39,611 nucleotides of DNA from Gammaproteobacteria bacterium (lineage in GTDB: Bacteria > Pseudomonadota > Gammaproteobacteria > UBA9214), in NCBI GenBank assembly GCA_020344335.1, contig CP070821.1:945869-985479 (forward strand), in the 5' to 3' direction. Shown piece by piece: positions 1 through 9,275 of the stretch. Numbering within the stretch: position 1 is the first letter of the stretch; each line of letters opens with the position of its first letter. Both the position numbers and the translations under genes were made by a program. The notes under the pieces were generated by a model, which worked only from the letters and a program-made list of their open reading frames with translations, ran no database searches and was not told the origin of the DNA.

Positions 1-2245
1 GACCGCCCAGCCCGCCCTGCTCCAGCACGCTGTTGTAGAGCTGTCTGATCGCCAGCGGATCATCCATCTCCAGCGCCTGCTGCAAAACGTCACGCGCTTC
101 ATCCCGGGTAAAGCTCCGGATGACCCACTTGACCCGTGGCAGGCTGCTGACTGACATACTCAGGCTGTCAACCTCCAGCCCCAGTAATGCCAGGGTCGCG
201 GCCGGGTCCCCGGCCATTTCCCCGCATACACTGACCGGCTTGCCAAGCTTGTGCGCCTGTTCCACTACCTGTTGCACGGCACACAGGACTGCTGGATGCA
301 GGGACGGGTAGAGGCTGGCAACCCGTGCATTATTCCGGTCCACGGCCAGCAGGTATTGGGTCAGGTCATTCGTCCCGATGGAAAAGAAATCAACACGGCG
401 TGCCATGGACTTCACCTGGTACACGGCGGACGGGACCTCGATCATGATGCCTATTGGTGGCCTATGTACCTCTTCCCCCTCCTCGATCAACTCGCCAATG
501 GCCTGGTTAATCAGCACCATGGCGATATCGAGCTCGGTTGTGGTCGAAATCATCGGCATCATGATGGTGAGATTATTGAGTCCCGCACTCGCGCGCAGCA
601 TGGCGCGCATCTGGGTCAGGAAAATCTCCGGATGATCAAGACTGATGCGAATGCCGCGCCAGCCAAGGAACGGATTCTCCTCCCGGACCGGGAAATATGA
701 CAGCATCTTGTCACCCCCGACATCCAGGGTGCGCAGGGTGACCGGCCGCGGCGCAAACGCCTCAAGTACTTTCCGATAAATGCGCCGTTGTTCCTCTTCA
801 CCGGGAAACTGCTCGCGCATCAAAAACGGGACCTCGGTCCGGTATAAACCAACACCGTCACCCTCGCTTTGCAGCTCGGGCTCGATACCCGACACCAGAC
901 CGATATTCAGGTACAGTGGCACACTGACACCGTCAGGCGTGACGGACGGCTGGCCAGCGATTTTCCGGAGTCCGTCTGTCAGCTCTGATTCTTCGGCCTG
1001 CAGACGAACAAATTCCTCGCGCACCAGTACGGACGGATTCACAAAGACATCGCCACGGTATCCATCCGCTATCAGGGTCTGACCCTCCAGGCGGCTTACC
1101 GGCAACCCCTCGACACCCATGACGGCCGGGATACCCATCGACTGTGCCAGGATGGCTACATGTGATGAGCTGGATCCACTGGCAGAAACGATGCCGGCCA
1201 GCTGCTCTATCGGTACATCAGCGAGCTGTCCGGCACTGATCTCCTCTCCAACGAGTACGGTCTGTGCATAGGCCGGGCGACTGATTACGCGGTCACTCTG
1301 AATATGGGTAAGGATTCGCCGTCCGAGATCGTGGATATCACTCGCACGCTCCCGTAGATAAGTGTCTTCCATTGATTCGAAGACCTGAACATGTTCCGTG
1401 ATGGTCTCGCGCAGGGAACCCGGGGCCCAGTTCCCTGCGCGGATGCGCTCCTCGGTTTTCTCTACGAGGCTGTCACTGCCGAGCATCAAAAGCAGCGCAT
1501 CAAACAGTGCCAGGTCCTCCGCTGGCACTACACCGGACATGCGATTGGCATAATCACGCAGATCGTCCTGTACCGCTGCTACAGCCTCACGGAATACTGA
1601 AAGTTCTCCATCAACATCAGTGACCTTGCGATCAGGTATGGCGTCCAGGTTGGCCGGCGGATATACCACCATGGCCTGGCCGATTGCCACACCGGATGCT
1701 CCTGGCAATCCCTGCAGCGCGACCGAGACTTCGTCGGGGGACTCCAGCAGTCGCAGCATTTCGCCACTGGCACCGGCATGGGTAATAGCACCGGCCAGTT
1801 GCGCAGCCAGTGTAACGAGGAAGGCTTCCTCCTCCTCGCCGAACTTTCGTGACTTGCGTTGACGCACCACGAGGACGCCCAGCACCTTGCCATGCTGGAT
1901 GATGGGAATCCCGAGAAACCCGTGATAGGGTTGCTCGCCGGTTTCCACAACGAAGCGGTAGCGCGGATGACTGGGGGCATCATCCAGGTTAACCGGTTCC
2001 TCGCGCTCAACCACCATCCCGACCAGGCCTTCGCCCTTGTTCAGGCGGACCTTGCCGATAGCATCCTTGCGCAGCCCTTCGGTGGCCATCAGGATATATT
2101 GCGAATTGTTCTCGTCGGCAAGATAAACCGAGGCAACATCGACATTCACGGTCACCTTGACACGCTGGATGATGATGTTGAGCGCCTGCTCCAGATCGGC
2201 TGCAGCATTTACCTCTTGGACGATGCGGCGTAGTACATCCAGCAT
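1..2245 (-). CDS. ptsP: PtsP, nitrogen-PTS enzyme I (EI-Ntr), C-terminus cut by window edge
   Basis: Phosphoenolpyruvate-protein phosphotransferase of the nitrogen PTS, a cytoplasmic enzyme that passes phosphate from PEP to NPr. The frame is open from the ATG at 2245 to the window edge, about 748 codons, so only a few C-terminal residues can be missing (the family is usually about 750-760 aa). An N-terminal GAF domain covers roughly residues 5-155. The phospho-acceptor loop GSSSSHVAILAQ places the active histidine at residue 362, and the PEP-binding signature SIGTNDLTQYLLAVDRN follows in the C-terminal barrel. GAF plus enzyme I separates PtsP from the sugar-PTS enzyme PtsI. It lies 131 bp downstream of rppH on the same strand, the usual gammaproteobacterial pairing. 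No strong Shine-Dalgarno is visible before the ATG. Confidence 0.96.
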   Translation of the reverse strand, partial: MLDVLRRIVQEVNAAADLEQALNIIIQRVKVTVNVDVASVYLADENNSQYILMATEGLRKDAIGKVRLNKGEGLVGMVVEREEPVNLDDAPSHPRYRFVVETGEQPYHGFLGIPIIQHGKVLGVLVVRQRKSRKFGEEEEAFLVTLAAQLAGAITHAGASGEMLRLLESPDEVSVALQGLPGASGVAIGQAMVVYPPANLDAIPDRKVTDVDGELSVFREAVAAVQDDLRDYANRMSGVVPAEDLALFDALLLMLGSDSLVEKTEERIRAGNWAPGSLRETITEHVQVFESMEDTYLRERASDIHDLGRRILTHIQSDRVISRPAYAQTVLVGEEISAGQLADVPIEQLAGIVSASGSSSSHVAILAQSMGIPAVMGVEGLPVSRLEGQTLIADGYRGDVFVNPSVLVREEFVRLQAEESELTDGLRKIAGQPSVTPDGVSVPLYLNIGLVSGIEPELQSEGDGVGLYRTEVPFLMREQFPGEEEQRRIYRKVLEAFAPRPVTLRTLDVGGDKMLSYFPVREENPFLGWRGIRISLDHPEIFLTQMRAMLRASAGLNNLTIMMPMISTTTELDIAMVLINQAIGELIEEGEEVHRPPIGIMIEVPSAVYQVKSMARRVDFFSIGTNDLTQYLLAVDRNNARVASLYPSLHPAVLCAVQQVVEQAHKLGKPVSVCGEMAGDPAATLALLGLEVDSLSMSVSSLPRVKWVIRSFTRDEARDVLQQALEMDDPLAIRQLYNSVLEQGGLGG

Positions 2246-2376
2246 AGAAAGTTACCGGTTATGATTTTGTCGAGTGTACCGCAATGACCACTGGCCCGGA
2301 TTTACCGCAATGGACCAGGATATTGCTGGGCCGTCCTGTGATATATCCGGGTGAAAGTCAGGGCAGGCACGGGCAA

Positions 2377-2892
2377 CTACCGGAACGATCGGTTGTTGCC
2401 GGGATTTTCGGGTACGCCATCAGGAAACAACAGCGGCGCCAGTTCATACAGCGCTTTTCTGTAGACATTGCGCTTGAAGGAGACGACCTCGTCGATTGGC
2501 TGCCAGTAGTCGACCCAGCGCCAGTTGTCGAATTCAGGCTTAACCGAGGTATCCAGGCAGACTTCGGTATCATCACACAGCAGTCGCAGCATGAACCACA
2601 CCTGCTTTTGCCCGATACACAGGGGACGGCTGGAAAGGCGCAGATACTTGCGTGGCAAGCGATACCGCAACCATCCACGGGTCGCGCCCATCAACTCAAC
2701 ATGTTCGGGATACAGTCCGACTTCCTCCGCCAGCTCGCGGTACATGGCCTCGGCCGGGGTCTCATCGGAGCGCATCCCACCCTGCGGAAATTGCCAGGCA
2801 TCCTGACCGACACGACGTGCCCATAACAGGCGTCCTTCGCGATTCGACAATATGATCCCGACATTCGGCCTAAACCCATCCGGATCAATCAC
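2377..2892 (-). CDS. rppH: RNA pyrophosphohydrolase RppH (Nudix)
   Basis: Removes pyrophosphate from 5' triphosphate RNA and so starts 5'-end-dependent mRNA decay. The 171-residue protein starts [15 protein letters not shown], the standard RppH N-terminus. It has a complete Nudix box (G-x5-E-x7-REUxEExGU) at residues 38-60, with catalytic glutamates E53, E56 and E57. The WRWVDYW stretch near residue 125 is also typical. The start codon is GTG at 2892, preceded by AAGGA nine bases upstream. It is divergent from the HAD phosphatase and leads into ptsP, probably as one transcript. Length and motifs are ordinary for the family. Confidence 0.96.
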   Translation of the reverse strand: MIDPDGFRPNVGIILSNREGRLLWARRVGQDAWQFPQGGMRSDETPAEAMYRELAEEVGLYPEHVELMGATRGWLRYRLPRKYLRLSSRPLCIGQKQVWFMLRLLCDDTEVCLDTSVKPEFDNWRWVDYWQPIDEVVSFKRNVYRKALYELAPLLFPDGVPENPGNNRSFR

Positions 2893-3046
2893 TTATATAA
2901 TTCCTTCGGTAATTCGGCATTGTCCTGATTTTCCCATAGCTGTTCGTAATGGGCAAATGAGCTGTGTCACACCGACTGCTGTCCGGTTTCACTTTTGAGC
3001 ACCAGCCACTATGCTTGGGCGCGTTTTTATCCTGGAGCCGGATGTC

Positions 3047-3703
3047 GTGGGCATCGCACTGTTTGACCTGGACAACACCCTGATCGGAGGTGACAGCGAC
3101 TACCTGTGGGGGTGTTTTCTTGCCGAACGCGGCATTGTTGACGGCGTGTACTACGAACAGGAAAACCGGCGGTTTTACGACGAGTACAAGGCCGGCGTTC
3201 TCGACATCCACGAATTCCTGCGATTCCAGCTACGTCCGCTCGCCGAACATGACATGGAAACGCTGCATGACCTGCGCAAGCACTATATTACAGAGAAGAT
3301 CAGGCCGATCCTGCTTCCCAAGGCACATCGCCTGATACAGGACCACCGGGCACAGGGACATATACCGGTTATTATCACGGCCACCAACCGCTTCATAACC
3401 AGTCCGATTGCCGAACTCTACGGTGTCGATCAACTGCTGGCAACGGATCCGGAAGTCGTTGCCGACCGTTACACCGGCAGCATCAGTGACGTGCCATGCT
3501 TCCAGGAAGGCAAAATCCACAAACTCAGGGACTGGCTGACAACAAACAACCTGACGCTTGAAGACAGCTGGTTTTACAGCGACTCCCACAATGACCTCCC
3601 GTTACTGAACGAAGTGACCCATCCGATCGCCGTTGATCCGGACGAGATACTCAGGCAGCATGCGCAAACACACGGCTGGCAGGTCATCAGCCTCCGGGAC
3701 TAG
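3047..3703 (+). CDS. HAD-IB family phosphatase (phosphoserine-phosphatase-like; possible histidinol-phosphatase)
   Basis: HAD-superfamily subfamily IB hydrolase. Motif I is FDLDNT (nucleophile D7, general acid D9), motif II is IITATN, and motif III/IV reads SDSHNDLPLL near the C-terminus. I chose GTG 3047 because it puts FDLDNT close to the N-terminus as in homologues and has GGAG nine bases upstream. An in-frame ATG at 3011 would add 12 residues. Length is 218 aa. The gene is divergent from rppH-ptsP. As I recall, the same neighbourhood in Pseudomonas aeruginosa (PA0335 beside rppH and ptsP) contains a homologue reported to have histidinol-phosphate phosphatase activity, so that role is a reasonable hypothesis. 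The substrate cannot be read from the sequence. Confidence 0.85.
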   Translation: MGIALFDLDNTLIGGDSDYLWGCFLAERGIVDGVYYEQENRRFYDEYKAGVLDIHEFLRFQLRPLAEHDMETLHDLRKHYITEKIRPILLPKAHRLIQDHRAQGHIPVIITATNRFITSPIAELYGVDQLLATDPEVVADRYTGSISDVPCFQEGKIHKLRDWLTTNNLTLEDSWFYSDSHNDLPLLNEVTHPIAVDPDEILRQHAQTHGWQVISLRD

Positions 3704-3749
3704 CCCCTGCCGTCTGTGGCGTCATGACCCATCCTCCCGACAAGCAAGC

Positions 3750-4736
3750 ATGCGCCCGTTCCCGCTTTTCGCAGGTTTGATCCTGCTGGCGCTGACCGCG
3801 TTATTTGTCAGTCTGATGACCGGCAGTATCGACACCGGCTGGCACGATCTGGCGTCGGTGATTACCGGCAACGAACAGGCATTGGGAACTCGCGTCATCC
3901 TGGACCTGCGCTGGCCGCGCAGCGCCGCGGCTTTTGTTACCGGTGCACTGCTCGCTCTCGCGGGTGGTTTCATGCAGGTATTGTTGCGCAACCCGCTGGC
4001 AGACCCCTACGTGCTCGGCGTTTCCGGTGGTGCTGCCACCGGTGCGCTGCTTGTCCTGCTGCTTGGCCTGGGCGGTATCTGGCTGCAGGGGGCGGCATTT
4101 ACCGGCGCTTTACTGTCTATGCTGCTCGTGTTCGGACTCTCGCATGGTCATGGCAGCTGGTCCATGAATCGCCTGTTACTGACCGGTGTCGTCATAGCCG
4201 CAGGCTGGGGAGCGGTTATCGGTTTCCTGCTGGCACTCAGCCCGGAACAAAACCTGCGCGGCATGCTGTTCTGGTTGATGGGTGACCTGTCCTACGCAAC
4301 ATCACCGGTCTCGGGATTTGTCGTACTGCTTGCCGGATTGCCCGCGGCGCTCATGCTGGGCCGTTCCCTGAACATCATGGCTCACGGTGAGCTCACTGCC
4401 GCATCGCTGGGTGTTTCCGTGCATGCCCTGCGGCGGCTTGTCTATGTCATTGCCTCCGTATTCACCGCGACCGCGGTTACGATCGCAGGGACCATCGGCT
4501 TTGTCGGCCTGATCGTCCCGCATATGCTGCGCCTGCTGGGTGTCCGCGACCACCGCATCCTGCTGCCTGCCAGCGCCCTGCTCGGTGGCAGTATGCTGCT
4601 GGTCGCCGACACGCTGGCGCGCACCTTGCTGGAACCACGCCAGTTACCGGTTGGAATCCTGACAGCCCTTGTCGGGGTACCGGCGTTTCTTTACCTGTTG
4701 TACCAGGCCCGTGAACGGCATGGCAGGGAGGGGTAA
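3750..4736 (+). CDS. btuC: Vitamin B12 ABC transporter permease BtuC (FecCD family)
   Basis: Inner-membrane permease of the cobalamin importer. The 328-residue protein from ATG 3750 is almost entirely hydrophobic, with about ten predicted membrane segments. It carries FecCD-family landmarks: LRWPRSAAAFVTGALLALAG near the N-terminus, NPLADPYVLGVSGGA, and GFVGLIVPHMLRLLG, the loop that contacts the ATPase. An upstream in-frame extension to 3633 would run into the HAD gene and is rejected. It begins 46 bp after the HAD stop and ends 5 bp before btuD, so it may be read from the HAD promoter. The family also moves haem and siderophores. B12 is assigned from the adjacent btuB, its riboswitch and the adenosyltransferase. 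Confidence 0.9.
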   Translation: MRPFPLFAGLILLALTALFVSLMTGSIDTGWHDLASVITGNEQALGTRVILDLRWPRSAAAFVTGALLALAGGFMQVLLRNPLADPYVLGVSGGAATGALLVLLLGLGGIWLQGAAFTGALLSMLLVFGLSHGHGSWSMNRLLLTGVVIAAGWGAVIGFLLALSPEQNLRGMLFWLMGDLSYATSPVSGFVVLLAGLPAALMLGRSLNIMAHGELTAASLGVSVHALRRLVYVIASVFTATAVTIAGTIGFVGLIVPHMLRLLGVRDHRILLPASALLGGSMLLVADTLARTLLEPRQLPVGILTALVGVPAFLYLLYQARERHGREG

Positions 4737-4741
4737 CCGGT

Positions 4742-5509
4742 ATGCGCCTGATTGATGCAAGCCGCCTCGATGTCAGCATCGGTGCAGTCAGTATTTGCCG
4801 GAAACTGGATTTGCACATCGACAACGGCCAGCACTGGTGTATCCTCGGGCGCAACGGCTCCGGCAAGACCACGCTGCTGCATACACTGGCAGGCCTGCAC
4901 AAACCCGACAGCGGGACCGTTATGCTTGGCGGAAACTCCCTGCACTCCCTGCCCGGGCGCGCCCTGGCAAAAAGAATCGGTATCCTCTTGCAGGATCATC
5001 TCGACACCTTTCCGGCCACGGTTATGGAAACCGCACTGATCGGCAGACATCCGTATCTTGGTCCACTGCAATGGGAAGGTCCCGAGGATTACACACTGGC
5101 ACTCGAGGCCCTGCAGGCAGTTGAACTGGAGCAAATGACTGACCGGAACGTGGCAACCCTGTCCGGCGGGGAGCGCCGGCGACTGGGTATTGCCACCCTG
5201 CTGGTCCAGGATCCTGCGCTGCTGCTGCTGGATGAACCGACAAACCATCTCGATATCCATCACCAGGTACGCATGCTTGATCTACTGGCCGAGCGCAGCC
5301 ATGCCGGTGACAAGGCCATGCTGCTGGCATTGCACGACCTGAACCTTGCACTGCGATACTGTGATCACTTCCTGTTGCTGTTTGGCAATGGTGAAACCCT
5401 GCAGGGCACAGCGGATGAAGTACTGACACAAAGCGTTCTGGAACGTCTCTATGGTCATCCGCTGCAATGCCTGCAGGCAGCGCGGGGACCGGTCTGGTTA
5501 CCGGAATAA
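4742..5509 (+). CDS. btuD: Vitamin B12 ABC transporter ATPase BtuD
   Basis: ATP-hydrolysing subunit of the cobalamin importer, 255 aa. Walker A is GRNGSGKT (residues 36-43), the ABC signature is LSGGE (140-144), Walker B is LLLLDE (160-165) followed by PTNHLD, and the switch histidine lies in LALHDLNLA. The Q-loop is LLQDH near residue 84. The ribosome-binding site GGAGGGG lies inside the end of btuC, five bases of intergenic DNA away, which indicates co-translation with btuC. The FecE-type sequence alone does not separate B12 from iron-siderophore import. Context favours B12. Confidence 0.9.
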   Translation: MRLIDASRLDVSIGAVSICRKLDLHIDNGQHWCILGRNGSGKTTLLHTLAGLHKPDSGTVMLGGNSLHSLPGRALAKRIGILLQDHLDTFPATVMETALIGRHPYLGPLQWEGPEDYTLALEALQAVELEQMTDRNVATLSGGERRRLGIATLLVQDPALLLLDEPTNHLDIHHQVRMLDLLAERSHAGDKAMLLALHDLNLALRYCDHFLLLFGNGETLQGTADEVLTQSVLERLYGHPLQCLQAARGPVWLPE

Positions 5510-5571
5510 ACAGGCTTACGACAATCTGCAGAATGCAAGCCGCTGAAAGCCCGTGATTTACATTTTCCTGC

Positions 5572-5600
5572 TTGACACTCCACCCTGCGGGTCATAAAGT
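5572..5600 (+). promoter_or_regulatory. Sigma-70 type promoter of the btuB riboswitch transcript
   Basis: A perfect -35 hexamer TTGACA (5572-5577) is separated by 17 bp from TAAAGT (5595-5600, four of six matches to TATAAT). Transcription would start near 5607, immediately before the first helices of the cobalamin riboswitch. Position relative to the aptamer is the strongest support. Confidence 0.7.
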
Positions 5601-5607
5601 CAGCCCC

Positions 5608-5803
5608 GCTTAGCTTCAGGTGTCCCGCGGACATTCGTCCCAGGGATGAAACGGGAAGCCGGTGCGTCACCATCCCGTGACAATTCCGGCGCTGCCCCCG
5701 CAACGGTAGGCGAGACAAGGTGGATCGAACGCCACTGCGCGATGCGCGGGAAGGTGATTCACCGGGATTACACCCGCTCGCAAGCCCGGAGACCGGCCTG
5801 GAA
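5608..5803 (+). promoter_or_regulatory. Cobalamin (adenosylcobalamin) riboswitch
   Basis: The conserved core of the cobalamin aptamer is complete and in order: GCTGCCCCCGCAACGGTA (5691-5708), GCCACTG (5731-5737), GGGAAGG (5748-5754) and the B12-box AGCCCGGAGACCGGCCTG (5783-5800). The 5' boundary is estimated from the promoter. About 115 nt separate the B12-box from the btuB ATG at 5919. That stretch contains the perfect palindrome CCGGTTAACCGG (5868-5879) and the btuB ribosome-binding site GGAGA (5909-5913). No U-tract terminator is evident there, so control of translation initiation is more likely than attenuation (inference). Binding of cobalamin should repress btuB, tonB and the adenosyltransferase. 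Confidence 0.95.
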
Positions 5804-5918
5804 CCTCGTACTTGTATTGCGGAGGGCGATACTGACGGATCGATTTCCATCTCGCCGTCATTCTCCCCCGGTTAACCGGTACGCAGCACGGGGATGTGTT
5901 GCGCACGTGGAGAAAGAT

Positions 5919-7985
5919 ATGCACTGCCGTTTCAGCCGCATACTGCCGGCGATACTTGCCGGATTGATACCCGTCAACCAGGCCCCGGCACTGGAGCAGC
6001 AGGACAGTATCCTGGTAACCGCTACGCGGCTGGATACTGACAGAGTGAAAGCACGCGGCAATGTCACGGTCATCACGGCGGCCGATATCCGGAAAAGTAC
6101 GGCGCGCACCCTGCCGGAACTGCTGGGCCGTGAGACCGGGGTACTGACACGCAGCCTGTATGGCAATAATGCCACGCGTGCCACCGTGGATATCCGCGGT
6201 TTCGGTGCCACTGCCACACAAAACACGCTGATTCTGCTCGACGGCCGGCGCCTGAATGATGTCGACCTGTCGGCAGTTGATTACAGCGCCATTCCGCTGG
6301 AAAGCATCGAGCGAATCGAAATCCTGCGCAACAGCGGCTCCGTGCTCTATGGTGACGGTGCCGTCGGCGGTGCCATCAACATCATCACCAGACAGCCAGG
6401 CAAGGCGGGTACCACGGCCTATGCAAAGGCCGGGGCCGGCAACCTCGAAACCCGCACAGCCGATGCCCGCATCAGTCATACGGACGGCACCTTATCGATG
6501 TTTCTCGGTGCACACGGCATCCGCAGTGACGGTTACCGGGACAACAATGACCTCAGGCAGCGCACCCTGCAATCTGATCTGCGCTACACGGGCAGGAACA
6601 ACGAGGCATTCGTGAAACTTTACTGGGACGACCAGGACCTGGACCTGCCGGGTGTACGACGTGTCGACCCGAACACCGGTCTGGATGAACTCCAGGATGA
6701 CCGCAAGGGAACCGGCACGCCCAATGACTACGCCGATCAGCGCGGCTACGGCATTACCACCGGCATGACCCGTTACCTGGATGACGGCAGTGAAGTGGTC
6801 GTGGATTTTGGATTCCGCAAGAAGAACCAGAAGGCCTTCTTCGATGATTACCTGTTTGCCGGTGCCTTCGCAAACTACCTGGATTCCGACCTCAAGACCT
6901 GGTCGGCGACCCCGCGCATGGTCATCCCGCATACCCTCGCCGGTATTAGCATGCAGACCATCACCGGCATCGACTATTACCACAGTCAGTACGACTCCGA
7001 CCGCGCCCTGAACCCGGACACCCGCAATGATCCCGTTCACCGACTTGATATCACCCAGAAAACCTCGAGCGCCTACCTCGATACCACGCTGTCACCGGCA
7101 GAATCCCTGCATTTCAACCTGGGAGCCCGCCTTGAGCGGGTGAAGATAAAGGCAGAGGATGATGTGGATACCACCGCCCCCGGCGGTGGGTTTGCCAGCG
7201 AGGCCCCGGACTATGACCAGACCGACTGGATATACATGCTGGAGGCCGGGGCCGAACAGCAGGTCAGGCCGCATACCGCTGTCTACCTGAAGGCCACCCG
7301 GAGTGCGCGTGTCGCAACTGTTGATGAGCTTTTCGAGATTGATCCGGTTACTTTCCTGCAGGTGTTCTCACAACTGGACCCGCAAACAGCCAAGGGAGTC
7401 GATACCGGTATGCGGTACGATACAGACCGGCTGTCGGGCCAGGCAAACGTCTATTACATGTGGCTGGAAGATGAAATACACTTTGACCCGAACACCTTTG
7501 CCAATATCAACCTCGATCCGACGAAACGCTATGGTGTTGAAGTGAACGGCCGCATCAGCGTACTGGAGCAACTCGACCTGCAGGCAAGCTATACCCATAT
7601 GCGGGCGGAATTCCGTGACGGGCCGTTCGATGGTAACGATATCCCGCTGGTGCCGCGCAACACGGCAAGTGCCAGTGCCACCTGGCGCTGGACCCCGGAC
7701 ACCGAACTCACGGCCGCAGTAAACTTTGTCGGTGAACGCTATTTCGATAACGATCAGACCAATGACTTTGGCAAGAAAATCCCCTCGTATGAAACCATCG
7801 ACCTGCAGGCCAGCCACCGTTACCGGGGCTTCCGCGTGACGGCGAAAGTAAACAACCTGCTGGACAAAAAATATTATGACTACGGCGTCAGAAGCACCTT
7901 TACTCCCGGTGTTTACAATGCCTTCCCGTTACCGGAGCGCACCTTCCTGGTAACCGTTGCTAAGGAATTCGGTAACCGCAAATGA
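5919..7985 (+). CDS. btuB: BtuB, TonB-dependent outer-membrane cobalamin receptor
   Basis: Outer-membrane beta-barrel importer for cobalamin, 688 aa. I start at ATG 5919, six bases after GGAG. The frame is open upstream to 5646 but that part encodes the riboswitch. A signal peptide occupies about residues 1-24, followed by the TonB box DSILVTATR. The plug has RGFGATATQNTLILLDGRRL and NSGSVLYGDGAVGGAINIIT, and the barrel runs to NLLDKKYYDYG and a final strand near FLVTVAKEF. The chain ends GNRK rather than on the usual aromatic residue. The stop codon overlaps the tonB start (ATGA). Assignment to cobalamin rests on the riboswitch directly upstream and the neighbouring btu genes. Confidence 0.93.
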   Translation: MHCRFSRILPAILAGLIPVNQAPALEQQDSILVTATRLDTDRVKARGNVTVITAADIRKSTARTLPELLGRETGVLTRSLYGNNATRATVDIRGFGATATQNTLILLDGRRLNDVDLSAVDYSAIPLESIERIEILRNSGSVLYGDGAVGGAINIITRQPGKAGTTAYAKAGAGNLETRTADARISHTDGTLSMFLGAHGIRSDGYRDNNDLRQRTLQSDLRYTGRNNEAFVKLYWDDQDLDLPGVRRVDPNTGLDELQDDRKGTGTPNDYADQRGYGITTGMTRYLDDGSEVVVDFGFRKKNQKAFFDDYLFAGAFANYLDSDLKTWSATPRMVIPHTLAGISMQTITGIDYYHSQYDSDRALNPDTRNDPVHRLDITQKTSSAYLDTTLSPAESLHFNLGARLERVKIKAEDDVDTTAPGGGFASEAPDYDQTDWIYMLEAGAEQQVRPHTAVYLKATRSARVATVDELFEIDPVTFLQVFSQLDPQTAKGVDTGMRYDTDRLSGQANVYYMWLEDEIHFDPNTFANINLDPTKRYGVEVNGRISVLEQLDLQASYTHMRAEFRDGPFDGNDIPLVPRNTASASATWRWTPDTELTAAVNFVGERYFDNDQTNDFGKKIPSYETIDLQASHRYRGFRVTAKVNNLLDKKYYDYGVRSTFTPGVYNAFPLPERTFLVTVAKEFGNRK

Positions 7986-8689
7986 GCAGTGGCGGCCTGA
8001 AATGGTTTCTCGCCCTGTCCGCAGCGGTTCATACGGTGGTACTGGTCACATGGACCCAACCGGAAGCGGACGCGGGCAATCCCGGACGGGTCATTAAGCT
8101 CGAAATGATCGAGATGGCCGGTGTCGTTACTTCGGAACCGGCTGAAACGGTCGCCTACACTGCCCAGGAACCTGCAAACACTGCACCGCAAGCTGCGTCA
8201 GCTATCCGGAAAACGCCCGTGCGCACGACTGTGAAAAAGCCCGTACGTACGACTGAAACTGCTGCTACCCAGCCCGTGGAGAAACCGGAAACCGTGGACA
8301 GCGGAACCCGAGACAACATAGCCAATGACATCGCCATCGACACCCGCACCCCATCTGCGGCCGTGGCTGCCAGAAGCCCGGAGCGTTCTCGCGAGGAAGC
8401 GGACCGGCATCTCAGGAATACCATCCTTGAACTGTTCGCAACGAACCTGAAGTATCCGCCGCTTGCCCGTCGCAAGGGCTGGCAAGGCATTGTCATCCTG
8501 ACATTGCGGATTGAGTCGAATGGCCGGATATCCCGTTTACATGTCAACGAAACCTCAGGTTATCCTGTACTCGACCGGGCCGCCGTCGAATCACTGCAAC
8601 TGGCGAGTGTGCCCCGGGCCGAGGAATGGCTGGACGGCGAACCGGTGGATATCATAGTCCCTGTCGAATACCGGCTGGTGGACAGCTAA
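7982..8689 (+). CDS. tonB: TonB-family energy transducer
   Basis: Links the inner-membrane proton gradient to TonB-dependent receptors, here probably the co-transcribed BtuB. The 235-residue protein has an N-terminal membrane anchor (about residues 6-24) containing SAAVH (S13, H17), the SxxxH arrangement that in TonB contacts ExbB-ExbD. A periplasmic linker rich in P, K and T spans about residues 55-130, and a C-terminal TonB fold covers about 150-235, with YPPLARRKGWQG, VLDRAAVESL and VPVEYRL. It overlaps btuB by four bases. No exbB or exbD lies nearby, so partners must be encoded elsewhere. The linker is less proline-rich than in Escherichia coli TonB. Confidence 0.9.
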   Translation: MSSGGLKWFLALSAAVHTVVLVTWTQPEADAGNPGRVIKLEMIEMAGVVTSEPAETVAYTAQEPANTAPQAASAIRKTPVRTTVKKPVRTTETAATQPVEKPETVDSGTRDNIANDIAIDTRTPSAAVAARSPERSREEADRHLRNTILELFATNLKYPPLARRKGWQGIVILTLRIESNGRISRLHVNETSGYPVLDRAAVESLQLASVPRAEEWLDGEPVDIIVPVEYRLVDS

Positions 8690-8700
8690 TATCACTTGCA

Positions 8701-9249
8701 ATGGGTAACCGGCTTTCAAAAATCTACACACGTACCGGGGATGACGGCACCACCGGCCTCGGTGACGGCAGTCGCGTCGACAAGGACCACCAGCGCATCG
8801 AGGCCATTGGCAGCATCGATGAACTGAACAGCCTCATCGGCCAGCTGCTGGTACATGACTTACCGGACCCTGTGAAGTCCTGTCTGACAACGATACAGCA
8901 CTGGCTGTTCGATATCGGCGGTGAGCTGTGCCTGCCCGGGCATAAGGTCATCACGGCCGAACAGGTCGCATTCCTGGAGTCCGTGCTCGACGAAATGAAC
9001 AGCGAACTCGCGCCGCTTAAGGAATTCATCCTGCCCGGCGGCTGCCCGGCAGCTGCGGCCTGTCACCATGCCCGCACTGTCTGCCGGCGAGCCGAACGAC
9101 GGCTCTATACCCTGGGTAATTCCGAACCCGTCAACAAGGTGACATTGCAATTCCTGAACCGTCTGTCCGACCTGCTATTCGTAATGGCGCGTCACCTCAA
9201 CAAGGTGGCCGGCGTAGCGGATGTGTGCTGGCAACAAAAACGCAAATAA
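8701..9249 (+). CDS. Cob(I)alamin adenosyltransferase, PduO type
   Basis: Transfers the adenosyl group of ATP to cob(I)alamin, giving the coenzyme form of the imported vitamin. The 182-residue product starts at ATG 8701 with KIYTRTGDDGTTGLGDGSRV, the ATP-binding N-terminus of the PduO/MMAB family. It contains IEAIGSIDELNSLIG, the FILPGG loop and the C-terminal RRAERRLYTL plus FLNRLSDLLFVMARHLN. It lies 11 bp after the tonB homologue, so it should be the last gene of the riboswitch transcript. It is unrelated in sequence to the CobA/BtuR type. No strong Shine-Dalgarno is visible. A longer in-frame reading back to 8626 lies inside tonB and is not used. Confidence 0.95.
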   Translation: MGNRLSKIYTRTGDDGTTGLGDGSRVDKDHQRIEAIGSIDELNSLIGQLLVHDLPDPVKSCLTTIQHWLFDIGGELCLPGHKVITAEQVAFLESVLDEMNSELAPLKEFILPGGCPAAAACHHARTVCRRAERRLYTLGNSEPVNKVTLQFLNRLSDLLFVMARHLNKVAGVADVCWQQKRK

Positions 9250-9275
9250 CTTCCGTTACATCCAGCCTGGCCGTC

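Noticed and set aside
5646..5918. In-frame 91-codon extension of BtuB
   Set aside because: This stretch is the cobalamin riboswitch and its expression platform. A signal peptide and ribosome-binding site place the start at 5919.
5667..6479. 270-codon minus-strand frame across the riboswitch and the start of btuB
   Set aside because: It is antisense to a structured RNA and to the conserved BtuB plug. No domain or start signal supports it.
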